DNA of 16,803 bases from Hellea sp964576765 (GTDB lineage: Bacteria; Pseudomonadota; Alphaproteobacteria; Caulobacterales; Maricaulaceae). The translations under genes and the position numbers were made by a program. The DNA lies in assembly GCA_964576765.1 (NCBI GenBank), contig CAZNWH010000049.1, positions 1-16,803 on the forward strand, in the 5' to 3' direction. Of this stretch, positions 7,977-15,148 are shown one piece after another; position 1 is the first letter of the stretch, and each line of letters opens with the position of its first letter. The notes beneath the pieces were generated by a model. That model did not search any database and was not told where the DNA came from. It was given only the letters and a program-made list of their open reading frames with translations.

Positions 7977-9331
7977 TAGGTTGCTTCCTCTTTCAGCGCA
8001 GCAACTAGCTTACCCAGTCCAGCACTATTTGACCCCTTAACAAGCACCACATCCCCCTCATTTAACTCATCCCGAAGCGCATCCAGCGCACCTTCCCAAT
8101 TACGGACCCAAGCTCCGCGCATAGCGCGCGGCAGCGCGCCTTTTAGGGCCCGCATACATTCGCCTGTGACAATCACGCGCGAGACTCCAGCCTCTTCTAA
8201 TGGCTTGGATAAAGCGGAATGCATTTGAATTTCATCTTTACCAAGCTCGCCCATATCTCCCAAAACCGCTAAACGGCGACCTGGCTTCAAACCCAATAGT
8301 TTAATGGCCGCGTTCATGCTGATTGGGTTAGCATTGTAACTTTCATCCAACACCGTAATTGATTTTCCGCCGACGTTAAGTTGACTGATTTCCCCGCGTC
8401 CGGGTTCTGCACGCACGCCGCGTAAGGCTTTCGCAGCTTTACGAAGATCGAGACCCGCTGCGTAAGCAACAGCCATACAGCCCGCCCCATTCATGACCCA
8501 ATGCTCTCCCGGAACAAGTAGCGTCACATCGATCTGCTGCGCCTTTATACGAAGGCGTGTATTACTACCTAGCTCGTGAGTTTGCGACGTCACGACCGTC
8601 ACATCGCAATCATTGGAATGGCCAAAGGTAATGACTTTTTTACCCTGAGCCTTTTTCATAATTTTCGCTGTGTGTGGATTATCCGCGTTTAAGATCAAGG
8701 TTCCATTGTTTCGAAGCCCATCTATTATTTCAGCTTTAGCATCTGCGATAGCGGCAACATCATCAAAATGTGCCAAATGCACCCCCGCAACATTTGTGAT
8801 CAATGCAATATCAGGGCGTAGTAAATTGGATAAATCAGATAACTCACCGGCATGGTTCATACCCATCTCAAAAATACCGAAATGTGTATCTTGAGGCATA
8901 CGAGCCATTGTCAATGGAACACCCCAGTGATTATTATATGATTTCAGTGACTTATGGGTCTTTTCGAAGGTTCCAAACATGTGAGCCAGAGCTTCTTTAA
9001 CACTGGTTTTCCCAACGCTACCTGTCACAGCTATACGTAAAGCGCTAGAGCGATCAACGCCTTCTTTACCCAGAGCATGTAGAGCTTTTAGCGTATCTTC
9101 AACACGCACGTGATTATCGGACATATCTCTTTCAGAAAGAACGCCGCCTGCTCCGTTTTCTTGTGCCATAGAAATAAAATCATGACCATCGCGAGCGGCT
9201 TTCAAGGGAATAAAGAGCTCACCCTTTCCGATTGACCGCGAGTCTATAGATACTCCACTAACAGACCATTCGCCCGACGCTACGCCGCCTGTAGTTTTAG
9301 CGATATCAGACGCCTTCCAAAGTTTAGACAT
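7976..9331 (-). CDS. murF: UDP-MurNAc-tripeptide--D-Ala-D-Ala ligase
   Basis: Last cytoplasmic Mur ligase; adds the D-Ala-D-Ala made by Ddl to UDP-MurNAc-tripeptide. The 451 residues fit the family. Visible: N-terminal SGVSIDSRSIGKGELFIPL (25-43), P-loop VTGSVGKTSVKEAL (102-115), SYNNHWGVPLTMARM (131-145), FEMGMNHAGEL (154-164), TNVAGVHLAHF, and later LDESYNANPISM, LGDMGELG and VLVKGSNSAG of the C-terminal domain. The P-loop ends KTS rather than the commoner KTT, a conservative change also tolerated in other Mur ligases. The ATG overlaps the murE end by 8 nt and has the best ribosome site of the cluster, AAGGAG at 7 nt, so it need not depend on coupling alone. Confidence 0.96.
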   Translation of the reverse strand: MSKLWKASDIAKTTGGVASGEWSVSGVSIDSRSIGKGELFIPLKAARDGHDFISMAQENGAGGVLSERDMSDNHVRVEDTLKALHALGKEGVDRSSALRIAVTGSVGKTSVKEALAHMFGTFEKTHKSLKSYNNHWGVPLTMARMPQDTHFGIFEMGMNHAGELSDLSNLLRPDIALITNVAGVHLAHFDDVAAIADAKAEIIDGLRNNGTLILNADNPHTAKIMKKAQGKKVITFGHSNDCDVTVVTSQTHELGSNTRLRIKAQQIDVTLLVPGEHWVMNGAGCMAVAYAAGLDLRKAAKALRGVRAEPGRGEISQLNVGGKSITVLDESYNANPISMNAAIKLLGLKPGRRLAVLGDMGELGKDEIQMHSALSKPLEEAGVSRVIVTGECMRALKGALPRAMRGAWVRNWEGALDALRDELNEGDVVLVKGSNSAGLGKLVAALKEEAT

Positions 9332-10754
9332 GCCCTAACTCCTTCAAGGCCATCCTGACCTGTTCGACATCAGAAAAGGGGATAACTTTAGAGCCAACAA
9401 TCTGGCCTTGTTCATGCCCTTTACCTGCAATTACGAGACAATCATTCGCGGTTAATTTTTTTATGCCTTCACGGATAGCAGTAGCACGATCACCTATTTC
9501 GACCGCACTCGGACAGCCGGCCAGAACCGCCTTCCGAATAAAAGCTGCATCTTCAGTGCGCGGATTATCATCTGTGACAATAATGTCATCGGCGAGCTTA
9601 GCAGCCACAGCCCCCATTTTGGGGCGTTTGTCCGGATCCCGATCACCACCGCACCCAAAGGCAAGAATGATTTTTCCTATTGTGTGAGGTCGTACAGAGC
9701 GCAGCAACTTATCAAGCCCGTCTTCAGTATGCGCAAAGTCTACGAATATTGGTGCGCCCTCTTTTGTTCGGCCCGCTCTCTCCATACGCCCGGCCACGCC
9801 TGTTAATCGTTCAAGTGCTTCAACCCCTTTATCGATACTGACACCCGTGACCATGGCCAGACCTAAGGCTGCAACCGCATTTAAGGCTTGAAATTCTCCG
9901 GCAAGAGGAAGCTCAATCTTATGCCGACCTCCTTGAACGACAATATCGACAATTTGACTGCTTGCACGCGGCATGACCTCGTCAATACGAATATCTTGCC
10001 CTGACCAGCCGACCTGCATCACGTCTTGTCCGCGTTTGCGGCACATAGCAACAAGCTGCTGACCATATTCATCATTGACGTTAATCACCACAGGTGCAGA
10101 TTTTGGCGTCAGTTCCATAAAGAGTCGCGCTTTAGCTTGAAAATACTCTTCGGCGTCTGAATGATAGTCAAAATGATCTTGCGTCAAATTAGAAAAACCC
10201 GAAGCCATAATTTTAACGCCATCCAAACGGTATTGATCCAGACCGTGGGACGAAGCCTCCATAGCCGCATGAGTGACGCCTTCACGGTTCAATTCTGATA
10301 ATGTTTTGTGCAAAGCAACTGCGTCAGGCGTAGTATGTGAAAGTTCGCGATAGCCGCTAGGCGCTTGAACACCTAATGTACCAAAACACGCCGCTTTATA
10401 GCCCGCATGTGTCCAAATCTGACGTAAAAACTCAACCGTAGAACTCTTGCCATTCGTTCCTGTCATCGCGACAAGGGTTTTGGGTTGCCCCGTGTAAAAT
10501 TTAGCCGCCATTTGCGCATATGAAAGGCGCGGGTTTTCTGAAGCTAGATATGGCAGCTGCAGGTCGAGACCGACCGTTGAGAGAATCGCCCCAGCCCCCT
10601 TTTCGATAGCGTTTTCAATATATTTTCGGCCATCGGTTTGCGTTCCGGGTAAAGCGGCAAAAATATAACCAGTCCTGACGTCACGACTATCACAGGTCAA
10701 TCCCTCTGCAGGCGCATCACTATCAAATCCAAGGTCACGAAGACTTAAGCTCAC
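9324..10754 (-). CDS. murE: UDP-MurNAc-L-Ala-D-Glu--meso-diaminopimelate ligase
   Basis: Third Mur ligase; adds the third amino acid to UDP-MurNAc-L-Ala-D-Glu. It has 476 residues. Motifs: LTCDSRDVRTGYIFAALPG (19-37), P-loop MTGTNGKSS (97-105), SHTTPDA (139-145), MEASSHGLDQYR (165-176), SNLTQDHFDYH (188-198), GRMERAG (322-328), VDFAHTEDGL (338-347), FGCGGDRDPDKRP (366-378) and TDDNPRTED (394-402). DNPR (396-399) is the diaminopimelate-recognition motif, as opposed to the lysine-type enzymes, so the peptidoglycan should be DAP-type. The start codon is GTG in a GTGA overlap with the ftsI stop, supported by GGAGGG at 7 nt. Confidence 0.96.
   Translation of the reverse strand: MSLSLRDLGFDSDAPAEGLTCDSRDVRTGYIFAALPGTQTDGRKYIENAIEKGAGAILSTVGLDLQLPYLASENPRLSYAQMAAKFYTGQPKTLVAMTGTNGKSSTVEFLRQIWTHAGYKAACFGTLGVQAPSGYRELSHTTPDAVALHKTLSELNREGVTHAAMEASSHGLDQYRLDGVKIMASGFSNLTQDHFDYHSDAEEYFQAKARLFMELTPKSAPVVINVNDEYGQQLVAMCRKRGQDVMQVGWSGQDIRIDEVMPRASSQIVDIVVQGGRHKIELPLAGEFQALNAVAALGLAMVTGVSIDKGVEALERLTGVAGRMERAGRTKEGAPIFVDFAHTEDGLDKLLRSVRPHTIGKIILAFGCGGDRDPDKRPKMGAVAAKLADDIIVTDDNPRTEDAAFIRKAVLAGCPSAVEIGDRATAIREGIKKLTANDCLVIAGKGHEQGQIVGSKVIPFSDVEQVRMALKELGHV
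9339..9344 (-). promoter_or_regulatory. Strong ribosome binding site of murF
   Basis: AAGGAG on the minus strand inside the last codons of murE, 7 nt before the murF ATG. It fixes the 8-nt overlap start. Confidence 0.8.
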
Positions 10755-12433
10755 CTGAACGCCCTCCGATCAAAGGGATTCATAGCAACGGGGTTCGTCT
10801 TACGCTCCACACCTAACATCGGCGCAATACGCTCAATGACCTTGCCGGAGGTTGTCGCAGCGTTCCATCCCGCCGTCGCCCAACCGTAAGTTCCCTCTAC
10901 GGCCTTTGGCTCATCATAAGTCACCATCACGACATAGGTCGGATCTTCATAAGGAAAGGCTGCTACAAAAGATGTGACAAGACGCCCTTCATCATAGCCA
11001 CCAATTGCAGGCTTTTCGGCCGTCCCTGTTTTTCCCATAACACGGTACCCGCTGACACGGGCTTTTTTGCCCGTCCCATGTGTCACGACATACCGCATCA
11101 TATGCCGCAAATTTTCTGAGGTAGCGGAAGAAAAGACGCGGCGTTTTTGAGGCAAACGAGCAGCATCACGTTTTAATATAGTTGGCGCAACATATTCGCC
11201 GTCATTCAATATAGCTCCAATCGCGGCTACTAAGTTTAACGGCGTCACAGAAATGCCATGCCCGTAAGACACCGTTACCGTTGTTAAGTCGATCCAGCGG
11301 TCTTGGACCTGAGGTTTAGCGCTCTCAGCCAATTCAAAGGGAACCCGGTCCATTAGACCCAAAGCCTTAAGGTATTTCTGCTGCGCTTCAGCGCCTATTT
11401 TTAAAGCTAACATAGCCGTGCCACGGTTGGAACTCTGCGAAAGAATTTCCGGCATCGTTAAAGGCACTTTTGACGGATGATCATCACGAATATATTTATC
11501 ACGCACTTTAAAAGGCTTATGCACCGGATAGGTCTCCGTCAGACTGGATACATCCTCTTCCAAAGCCATCGCCATTGTCAGAGGTTTAAAAACTGAACCC
11601 AAGTCATAGGTTGACATTGAGGCATGATTAAAGCGAGTTTCGGGCAATGTTGCGCCCGGCTCATTCGGATCAAAATTAGGCAAGCTGGCCATAGCTAAAA
11701 TTTCGCCGCTCTTCAAATTCATGACAATACCTGCATTTGATTTAGCCTCAAATCGCTCAAGTCCACTGGCCAGCTCATCGGCAAGCGCGAATTGCACGCG
11801 CATATCAATGCTCAAAACAGTCGCTGGGGCATTGGCCTGAGACAGCGCCTCCTCAAAGGCTCGTTCACCGCCCGCTGATCCTTTAAGATCAACATCCGTA
11901 AACCCAATCGCATGAGAAGCCAGATGACCGCGAGGGTAGACCCGCTTTGGCTCCTCCCGAAAGGCAAGACCCGGCAAGCCGAGCGCAAAAACAGATTGCC
12001 GCCCCTTAGGGGTCAACCCGCGCTCTATCCAAACAAAGGAGCGGTCAATTGATAAACGATCTTTGACAATGTCCACATCTAAATGCGGTCTCGTAGCAAC
12101 CAATTGGCGTGCAGTTTCTTCCAAATTCCAGATTTTCCGGGGTTCTGCATAGAGTGAATAAGTTTGCAGCGTTGTTGCCAGCACTTCTCCATTGCGATCA
12201 GTCATATCAGCACGTGTTGTTGTTATCGCTTGAGGTAAAATACCTCCGCCTGACCTATCTCCAAAAAGAGACACCTCTGCCAAGCGCAGAATAATCAATA
12301 CAAGCATCGACATAAAGATAAAAACACCAATACGAATACGAATGCGGCCCTCAGAGACTGAGATTAACTCGTCATCAGCCACCTCCATATGTCGATGGTT
12401 AGTGAGCATATCGTTCAACTTTGGGCGGCTCAT
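10751..12433 (-). CDS. ftsI: Septal transpeptidase FtsI (penicillin-binding protein 3)
   Basis: Class B penicillin-binding protein that crosslinks septal peptidoglycan in the periplasm, partner of FtsW. It has 560 residues: a cytoplasmic tail (1-30), one membrane anchor (about 33-52), a pedestal domain with RVYPRGHLASHAIGF (164-178), and the transpeptidase domain. Active-site motifs are all present: S280-VFK (SxxK, in LGSVFKPLT), S334-S-N336 (SxN) and KTG at 468-470 in GKTGTAEKP. No PASTA repeats follow. Septal rather than elongation role (PBP2) is assigned from the ftsL-ftsI-murE order. The ATG overlaps the ftsL TGA (ATGA), with a G-rich GGGG tract 7 nt upstream. Confidence 0.96.
   Translation of the reverse strand: MSRPKLNDMLTNHRHMEVADDELISVSEGRIRIRIGVFIFMSMLVLIILRLAEVSLFGDRSGGGILPQAITTTRADMTDRNGEVLATTLQTYSLYAEPRKIWNLEETARQLVATRPHLDVDIVKDRLSIDRSFVWIERGLTPKGRQSVFALGLPGLAFREEPKRVYPRGHLASHAIGFTDVDLKGSAGGERAFEEALSQANAPATVLSIDMRVQFALADELASGLERFEAKSNAGIVMNLKSGEILAMASLPNFDPNEPGATLPETRFNHASMSTYDLGSVFKPLTMAMALEEDVSSLTETYPVHKPFKVRDKYIRDDHPSKVPLTMPEILSQSSNRGTAMLALKIGAEAQQKYLKALGLMDRVPFELAESAKPQVQDRWIDLTTVTVSYGHGISVTPLNLVAAIGAILNDGEYVAPTILKRDAARLPQKRRVFSSATSENLRHMMRYVVTHGTGKKARVSGYRVMGKTGTAEKPAIGGYDEGRLVTSFVAAFPYEDPTYVVMVTYDEPKAVEGTYGWATAGWNAATTSGKVIERIAPMLGVERKTNPVAMNPFDRRAFR
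10762..10767 (-). promoter_or_regulatory. Ribosome binding site supporting the GTG start of murE
   Basis: GGAGGG on the minus strand in the last codons of ftsI, 7 nt before the murE GTG. A near-ideal sequence and spacing make the GTG start credible. Confidence 0.8.
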
Positions 12434-12780
12434 TTCTTCGCCCCACTTTCTATTTGATCTTCTCGGAGCGGAAATTGAGATATAATCTCATCAGGAGAAA
12501 TAACATTGATAACCCGTATGGGCTCAAGCCCCACCTGTTGCCCCGAAAGCTCCTTTAAGCGAACCGGATTTTCAAGATAAGCAATTTCAGCCTTTAGCAC
12601 TCGCAAACTGGCTTCTTCTTGAAGAATGAGAGCCTCTAAATGTCGGACCTCTTTTTTAGCTGATTGCGCCCGCGTTTTTACATAATACAGCCCAACGGTC
12701 AGAGATACACCAATCACAAACAAGATAAAGGCCGTCATGCGCCGCACCGCACGAATATGACTTGGAATATAGACGCTCAT
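12430..12780 (-). CDS. ftsL: Cell division protein FtsL
   Basis: Small bitopic division protein that, with FtsB and FtsQ, holds and activates FtsW-FtsI. The 116 residues show the expected plan: a short basic cytoplasmic end (1-14), one membrane segment (about 15-34), a heptad-like coiled coil (about 38-70), then NPVRLKELSGQQVGLEPI (71-88), the tail pattern seen in FtsL-type proteins. FtsL sequences diverge strongly, so the name rests on size, topology and position between rsmH and ftsI. The ATG overlaps the rsmH stop (ATGA), with AGGGG 7 nt upstream. Confidence 0.88.
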   Translation of the reverse strand: MSVYIPSHIRAVRRMTAFILFVIGVSLTVGLYYVKTRAQSAKKEVRHLEALILQEEASLRVLKAEIAYLENPVRLKELSGQQVGLEPIRVINVISPDEIISQFPLREDQIESGAKK

Positions 12781-13757
12781 GCCGCACCCCTAAGCACATC
12801 AACATGGGGTACGTCAGGCAATAGATCATCATCCATTGGAAATGGGGCTTCTTCACCCCTAATCGCAAACCGAAGTTTAGCAGAACGCGAGCGGGGGTTT
12901 TCTTCAACCTCTTTCTTAGAGGGTTTAATGACTGAACGCTTGCCCAAAGCGAAACTCGCTTCTGGCCCATCACGTTTGATCTCAGGCGCATATCTTGACC
13001 CACCACTAACCTCTCCCGCGCGACGACGCAGAAAAGACTTCACAATGCGATCTTCGAGCGAATGAAACGTCACAACAATTAGCCGCCCACCCGGTTTCAG
13101 GATTTTTTCCGCCGCGCAAAGACCCCGATAAAGCTCTCCGAGCTCATCATTAATAAATATCCGCAATGCCTGAAAAACGCGTGTAGCTGGATGAATTTTA
13201 CCTGTTCGCCCCAAAGCTTTTTCAATTAACTCTGCCAATATTTCCGTTGTATCAATATTAGCCTCTTCACGGGCACGTACAATAAAATCCGCAGCGCGGC
13301 GTGCACGGCGCTCCTCACCATAAACTTTAAAAACCCTTGTTAAATTACTGTGAGATAAGTGTTTTATAGCATCTTTAGCAGTTGGCCCCTCCACTCCCAT
13401 ACGCATATCAAGCGGACCGGAACGCATGAATGAAAATCCACGTTCTGCCTGATCAAATTGCATAGAGGACACGCCAATATCAAGAATGACAGCATCAACT
13501 AAACCTATATCAAGCTGGTCCATATTTGAAAAAGGTGTCTCAACAAGACGAAAGCGATTATCATACGACCGGCTAAGCTCTCTCGCACGCGGCGCGACAT
13601 GTGGATCTCTATCCAGACCAACAACATTACAATTAGCCGCTTTTAAAATAGCTTCGCTATAGCCGCCATTTCCAAAAGTCCCATCAACATAAGACTCGTT
13701 TTCTTTCGGATTTAAAGCCTCAAGAACTTCCGGGAGCATAACAGGATAATGCATCAT
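12777..13757 (-). CDS. rsmH: 16S rRNA (cytosine(1402)-N4)-methyltransferase
   Basis: RsmH (MraW) methylates N4 of C1402 in 16S rRNA, near the decoding site, using SAM. It has 326 residues. Motifs: HYPVMLPEVLEAL (3-15), SAM loop DGTFGNGGYSEAIL (25-38), GLDRDPHV (47-54), ILDIGVSSMQFDQAERGFSF (91-110), GPLDMRM (114-120), HPATRVFQALRIFINDEL (189-206), and VTFHSLEDRIVK (229-240). The usual core ends near SAKLRFA (292-298); beyond it is an acidic, proline-containing tail of about 28 residues. The start is an ATGATG doublet: the first ATG overlaps the mraZ stop by 4 nt and the second by 1 nt; a G-rich GGGGATGAG precedes both. I list the first. Confidence 0.96.
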   Translation of the reverse strand: MMHYPVMLPEVLEALNPKENESYVDGTFGNGGYSEAILKAANCNVVGLDRDPHVAPRARELSRSYDNRFRLVETPFSNMDQLDIGLVDAVILDIGVSSMQFDQAERGFSFMRSGPLDMRMGVEGPTAKDAIKHLSHSNLTRVFKVYGEERRARRAADFIVRAREEANIDTTEILAELIEKALGRTGKIHPATRVFQALRIFINDELGELYRGLCAAEKILKPGGRLIVVTFHSLEDRIVKSFLRRRAGEVSGGSRYAPEIKRDGPEASFALGKRSVIKPSKKEVEENPRSRSAKLRFAIRGEEAPFPMDDDLLPDVPHVDVLRGAA

Positions 13758-14227
13758 TGCTCATCCCCGACTTTCCCCAATCCGTCCAATACAGGCTTGA
13801 GGCGATGGCGGTTTTCGCGCGCCAATTTTCGAATATTTTTATTTTGAGCTTCAAGCGCCTCAGGACTCCAGATTTCAAACCTACGCCCCAAACCTACAAA
13901 TGTAACCTTCCCGTTTAGCCCGGCATATTCATGAATATCTTTGGGAAGAGAGACGCGCCCCCCACTATCAAAGGAAAGAGGACGGCTAGCCGCAAATATA
14001 GCCCGCTGCAAAGCAATGCGCCCTTCATCATAATGATCAATACGGTCGAGTGATTTTTGATAATCTTCAAGCAGAGCAACACCCCCGCCTTCTAAATAAG
14101 CTCCATCGAAGCTTGGCCAGACGATGATGCCGTCAAAACTCGAATTAGCCACAACGTTTCGAAAGTCTGCAGGCACTGAAACACGGCCCTTGGCATCCAA
14201 ACTATTTGTCACGGTGGACAAAAACAT
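13754..14227 (-). CDS. mraZ: Transcriptional regulator MraZ
   Basis: Transcriptional repressor of the dcw cluster; in E. coli it forms a ring-shaped oligomer that binds repeats in its own promoter region. From the ATG at 14227 it has 157 residues, normal for the family. It shows the two tandem AbrB/SpoVT-like swapped-hairpin domains, each with a D-x-x-GRV core: LDAKGRVSVPADFR (10-23) and FDSGGRVSLPKDIHEYAGL (86-104). The C-terminal end is basic (about 129-144). The frame opens further upstream to a TTG at 14296, but that would run across the operator repeats and precede the conserved MFLSTVTNSLDAKGR start; AGGGGA at 9 nt supports 14227. It is the first gene of the operon. Confidence 0.95.
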   Translation of the reverse strand: MFLSTVTNSLDAKGRVSVPADFRNVVANSSFDGIIVWPSFDGAYLEGGGVALLEDYQKSLDRIDHYDEGRIALQRAIFAASRPLSFDSGGRVSLPKDIHEYAGLNGKVTFVGLGRRFEIWSPEALEAQNKNIRKLARENRHRLKPVLDGLGKVGDEQ

Positions 14228-14236
14228 TCCAAAACT

Positions 14237-14242
14237 TCCCCT
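14237..14242 (-). promoter_or_regulatory. Ribosome binding site of mraZ
   Basis: AGGGGA on the minus strand, 9 nt before the ATG at 14227. It supports that start over the longer open frame. Confidence 0.65.
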
Positions 14243-14245
14243 CAG

Positions 14246-14260
14246 AGCGCAGAAAGCGCT
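14246..14260 (-). promoter_or_regulatory. Small hairpin in the mraZ leader
   Basis: Perfect inverted repeat AGCGC-N5-GCGCT (5-bp GC-rich stem, 5-nt loop) lying between the MraZ repeats and the mraZ ribosome binding site. It is not followed by a U tract on the coding strand, so it is not an intrinsic terminator. A role in leader stability or translation is only a guess. Confidence 0.35.
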
Positions 14261-14266
14261 TAAACG

Positions 14267-14291
14267 TGGGATAGCATGGGAATTTATGGGA
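14267..14291 (-). promoter_or_regulatory. MraZ operator: three TGGGA repeats at 10-bp spacing
   Basis: Plus-strand TGGGA occurs at 14267, 14277 and 14287, separated by the 5-nt spacers TAGCA and ATTTA. This matches the TGGGN-N5 direct-repeat rule published for E. coli MraZ binding in its own control region. The repeats lie 40-64 nt before the mraZ ATG and read as TCCCA on the mraZ coding strand. The exact periodicity places each box on the same face of the helix, as expected for an oligomeric ring with several DNA-binding subunits. This is strong support for MraZ autoregulation here. Confidence 0.85.
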
Positions 14292-14303
14292 TACAATGCC
14301 TAT

Positions 14304-14318
14304 TTAAGGAAAAATTAG
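14304..14318. promoter_or_regulatory. Possible CtrA-like site (TTAA-N7-TTAG)
   Basis: TTAA, a 7-nt spacer and TTAG match 7 of 8 fixed positions of the alphaproteobacterial CtrA motif TTAA-N7-TTAA. It lies just upstream of the MraZ repeats, where a promoter of the operon might be. The region is AT-rich, so a chance match is quite possible. Confidence 0.3.
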
Positions 14319-14425
14319 CTATAACACCATGATTTTCGTATAAAATGCAGCTTTAGAAGCTAATTAGAAAATTTGAGTTAAAAGAGCGGACTAAAACCAA
14401 CCCAAATAGTAAAACTGATGCCGTT

Positions 14426-15037
14426 TTAGCCTTCGACTGCGAGTGGTGGCTCCAACACATAAACAGCCTGCTTGAAAATACCACCAACCCTGTGAACAGA
14501 ATTATACCGTAGAGACAAGCCAAGCCGCTGAAAAATTTTCTGCCACTCTTTATCTGTACGATTACTATGCGGGTGCCCGAAAAACTCGAGATTCATAAGA
14601 CTGTCAAATCGCTTAGTTAACCATTCCATAAAGGCGCTATCATAAACATCCTCGATTATAATCAGGCGTTTTGAAATTCGCGTAGCTTCTTTAATAATTT
14701 TCTCAGGGTCAGGCGTATGATGCAAAGTCGTCGGCAATAGCGCAACATCATAAGACCGGTCTATGAAGGGCATACGGTCACCATCATAAATGATAGGGCG
14801 TAAATCCTCTCGAAAGCTTGTGTCACGAATATCAAGACCATCAATAGTATAATTTTGACGGCGCATTACATCCAAAACACTCCCCGGCCCACTTCCGATT
14901 TCTATATGACGGCCCGTATCGCTAACCCAATGCTGCATCCATCGTAACTTACGCTCTGCATCAAATTTCCAGCAGGCGAAGACAAAAGACCCTAATAGTG
15001 GAACTTTCCAAAAATTTATCTTTGTACGGGAAGTCAT
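14426..15037 (-). CDS. Class I SAM-dependent methyltransferase, substrate unknown
   Basis: A 203-residue protein with the Methyltransf_11-type fold pattern. Motif I is HIEIGSGPGSVLDVM (44-58), the acidic end of strand 2 is GLDI with D69, then YDGDRMPFIDRSYDVALL (84-101), LHHTPDPEKIIKEATRISK (105-123) and strand 5 LIIIEDVYD (125-133). The N-terminus (about 9-22, FWKVPLLGSFVFAC) is hydrophobic but too short to call a membrane anchor confidently. The C-terminal half has HPHSNRTDKEWQKIF (155-169), resembling the lid region of small-molecule or lipid methyltransferases. I do not recognise a specific substrate. The only usable start in the frame is the ATG at 15037, which has no ribosome site. It is divergent from trpF and codirectional with the dcw operon. 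Confidence 0.85.
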   Translation of the reverse strand: MTSRTKINFWKVPLLGSFVFACWKFDAERKLRWMQHWVSDTGRHIEIGSGPGSVLDVMRRQNYTIDGLDIRDTSFREDLRPIIYDGDRMPFIDRSYDVALLPTTLHHTPDPEKIIKEATRISKRLIIIEDVYDSAFMEWLTKRFDSLMNLEFFGHPHSNRTDKEWQKIFQRLGLSLRYNSVHRVGGIFKQAVYVLEPPLAVEG

Positions 15038-15148
15038 AATCTATGACTACAATAACATAGCTTAAGGCGCTATTCACGGCGACTCATTTAGGCGTGATAC
15101 AAATGGTAATGATTGCGATAAACTAGCCTTCATGATAGCCGAGCTTCC
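15038..15148. other. Divergent intergenic region between methyltransferase and trpF
   Basis: The 111-bp gap must carry the start signals for the leftward methyltransferase gene and probably the rightward trp genes. It is AT-rich, contains one GACTC (a GANTC-type site) at 15081 and a 5-bp inverted repeat ATAGC-N7-GCTAT at 15057-15073. I see no Trp-rich leader peptide or attenuator, and no clear promoter hexamers. Confidence 0.5.

Larger units (their letters stand above)
14228..14425. other. mraZ upstream region (198 bp, AT-rich)
   Basis: The only long non-coding stretch in the cluster, between the methyltransferase stop and mraZ. It contains the MraZ repeats, a CtrA-like motif and a leader hairpin, listed separately. 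I could not pick out a convincing -35/-10 pair. No convincing intrinsic terminator for the methyltransferase gene is visible either, so read-through into mraZ cannot be excluded from sequence alone. Confidence 0.7.

Noticed and set aside
8998..9025. MurF P-loop ending KTS instead of KTT as a defect
   Set aside because: Serine for threonine at this position is conservative and occurs in other Mur ligases (MurE here has KSS); the remaining motifs are intact.
12664..13065. 133-codon plus-strand open frame across ftsL and rsmH
   Set aside because: Antisense to two well-supported genes, low-complexity basic translation, no motif.
14228..14296. Longer mraZ starting at a TTG at 14296
   Set aside because: It would code across the MraZ operator boxes; the ATG at 14227 has a ribosome site and the family-typical N-terminus.
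14349..14361. Inverted repeat AGCTT-TAG-AAGCT as a terminator of the methyltransferase gene
   Set aside because: Only a 5-bp AT-rich stem with a 3-nt loop and no uninterrupted U tract after it; too weak to call.
15057..15073. Inverted repeat ATAGC-N7-GCTAT as an operator for the divergent genes
   Set aside because: Only 5 bp per arm with no symmetry inside the spacer and a single copy; expected by chance at this level.
15081..15085. GACTC as a meaningful CcrM methylation site before trpF
   Set aside because: A single GANTC is expected about once per 256 bp by chance; no clustering is seen.
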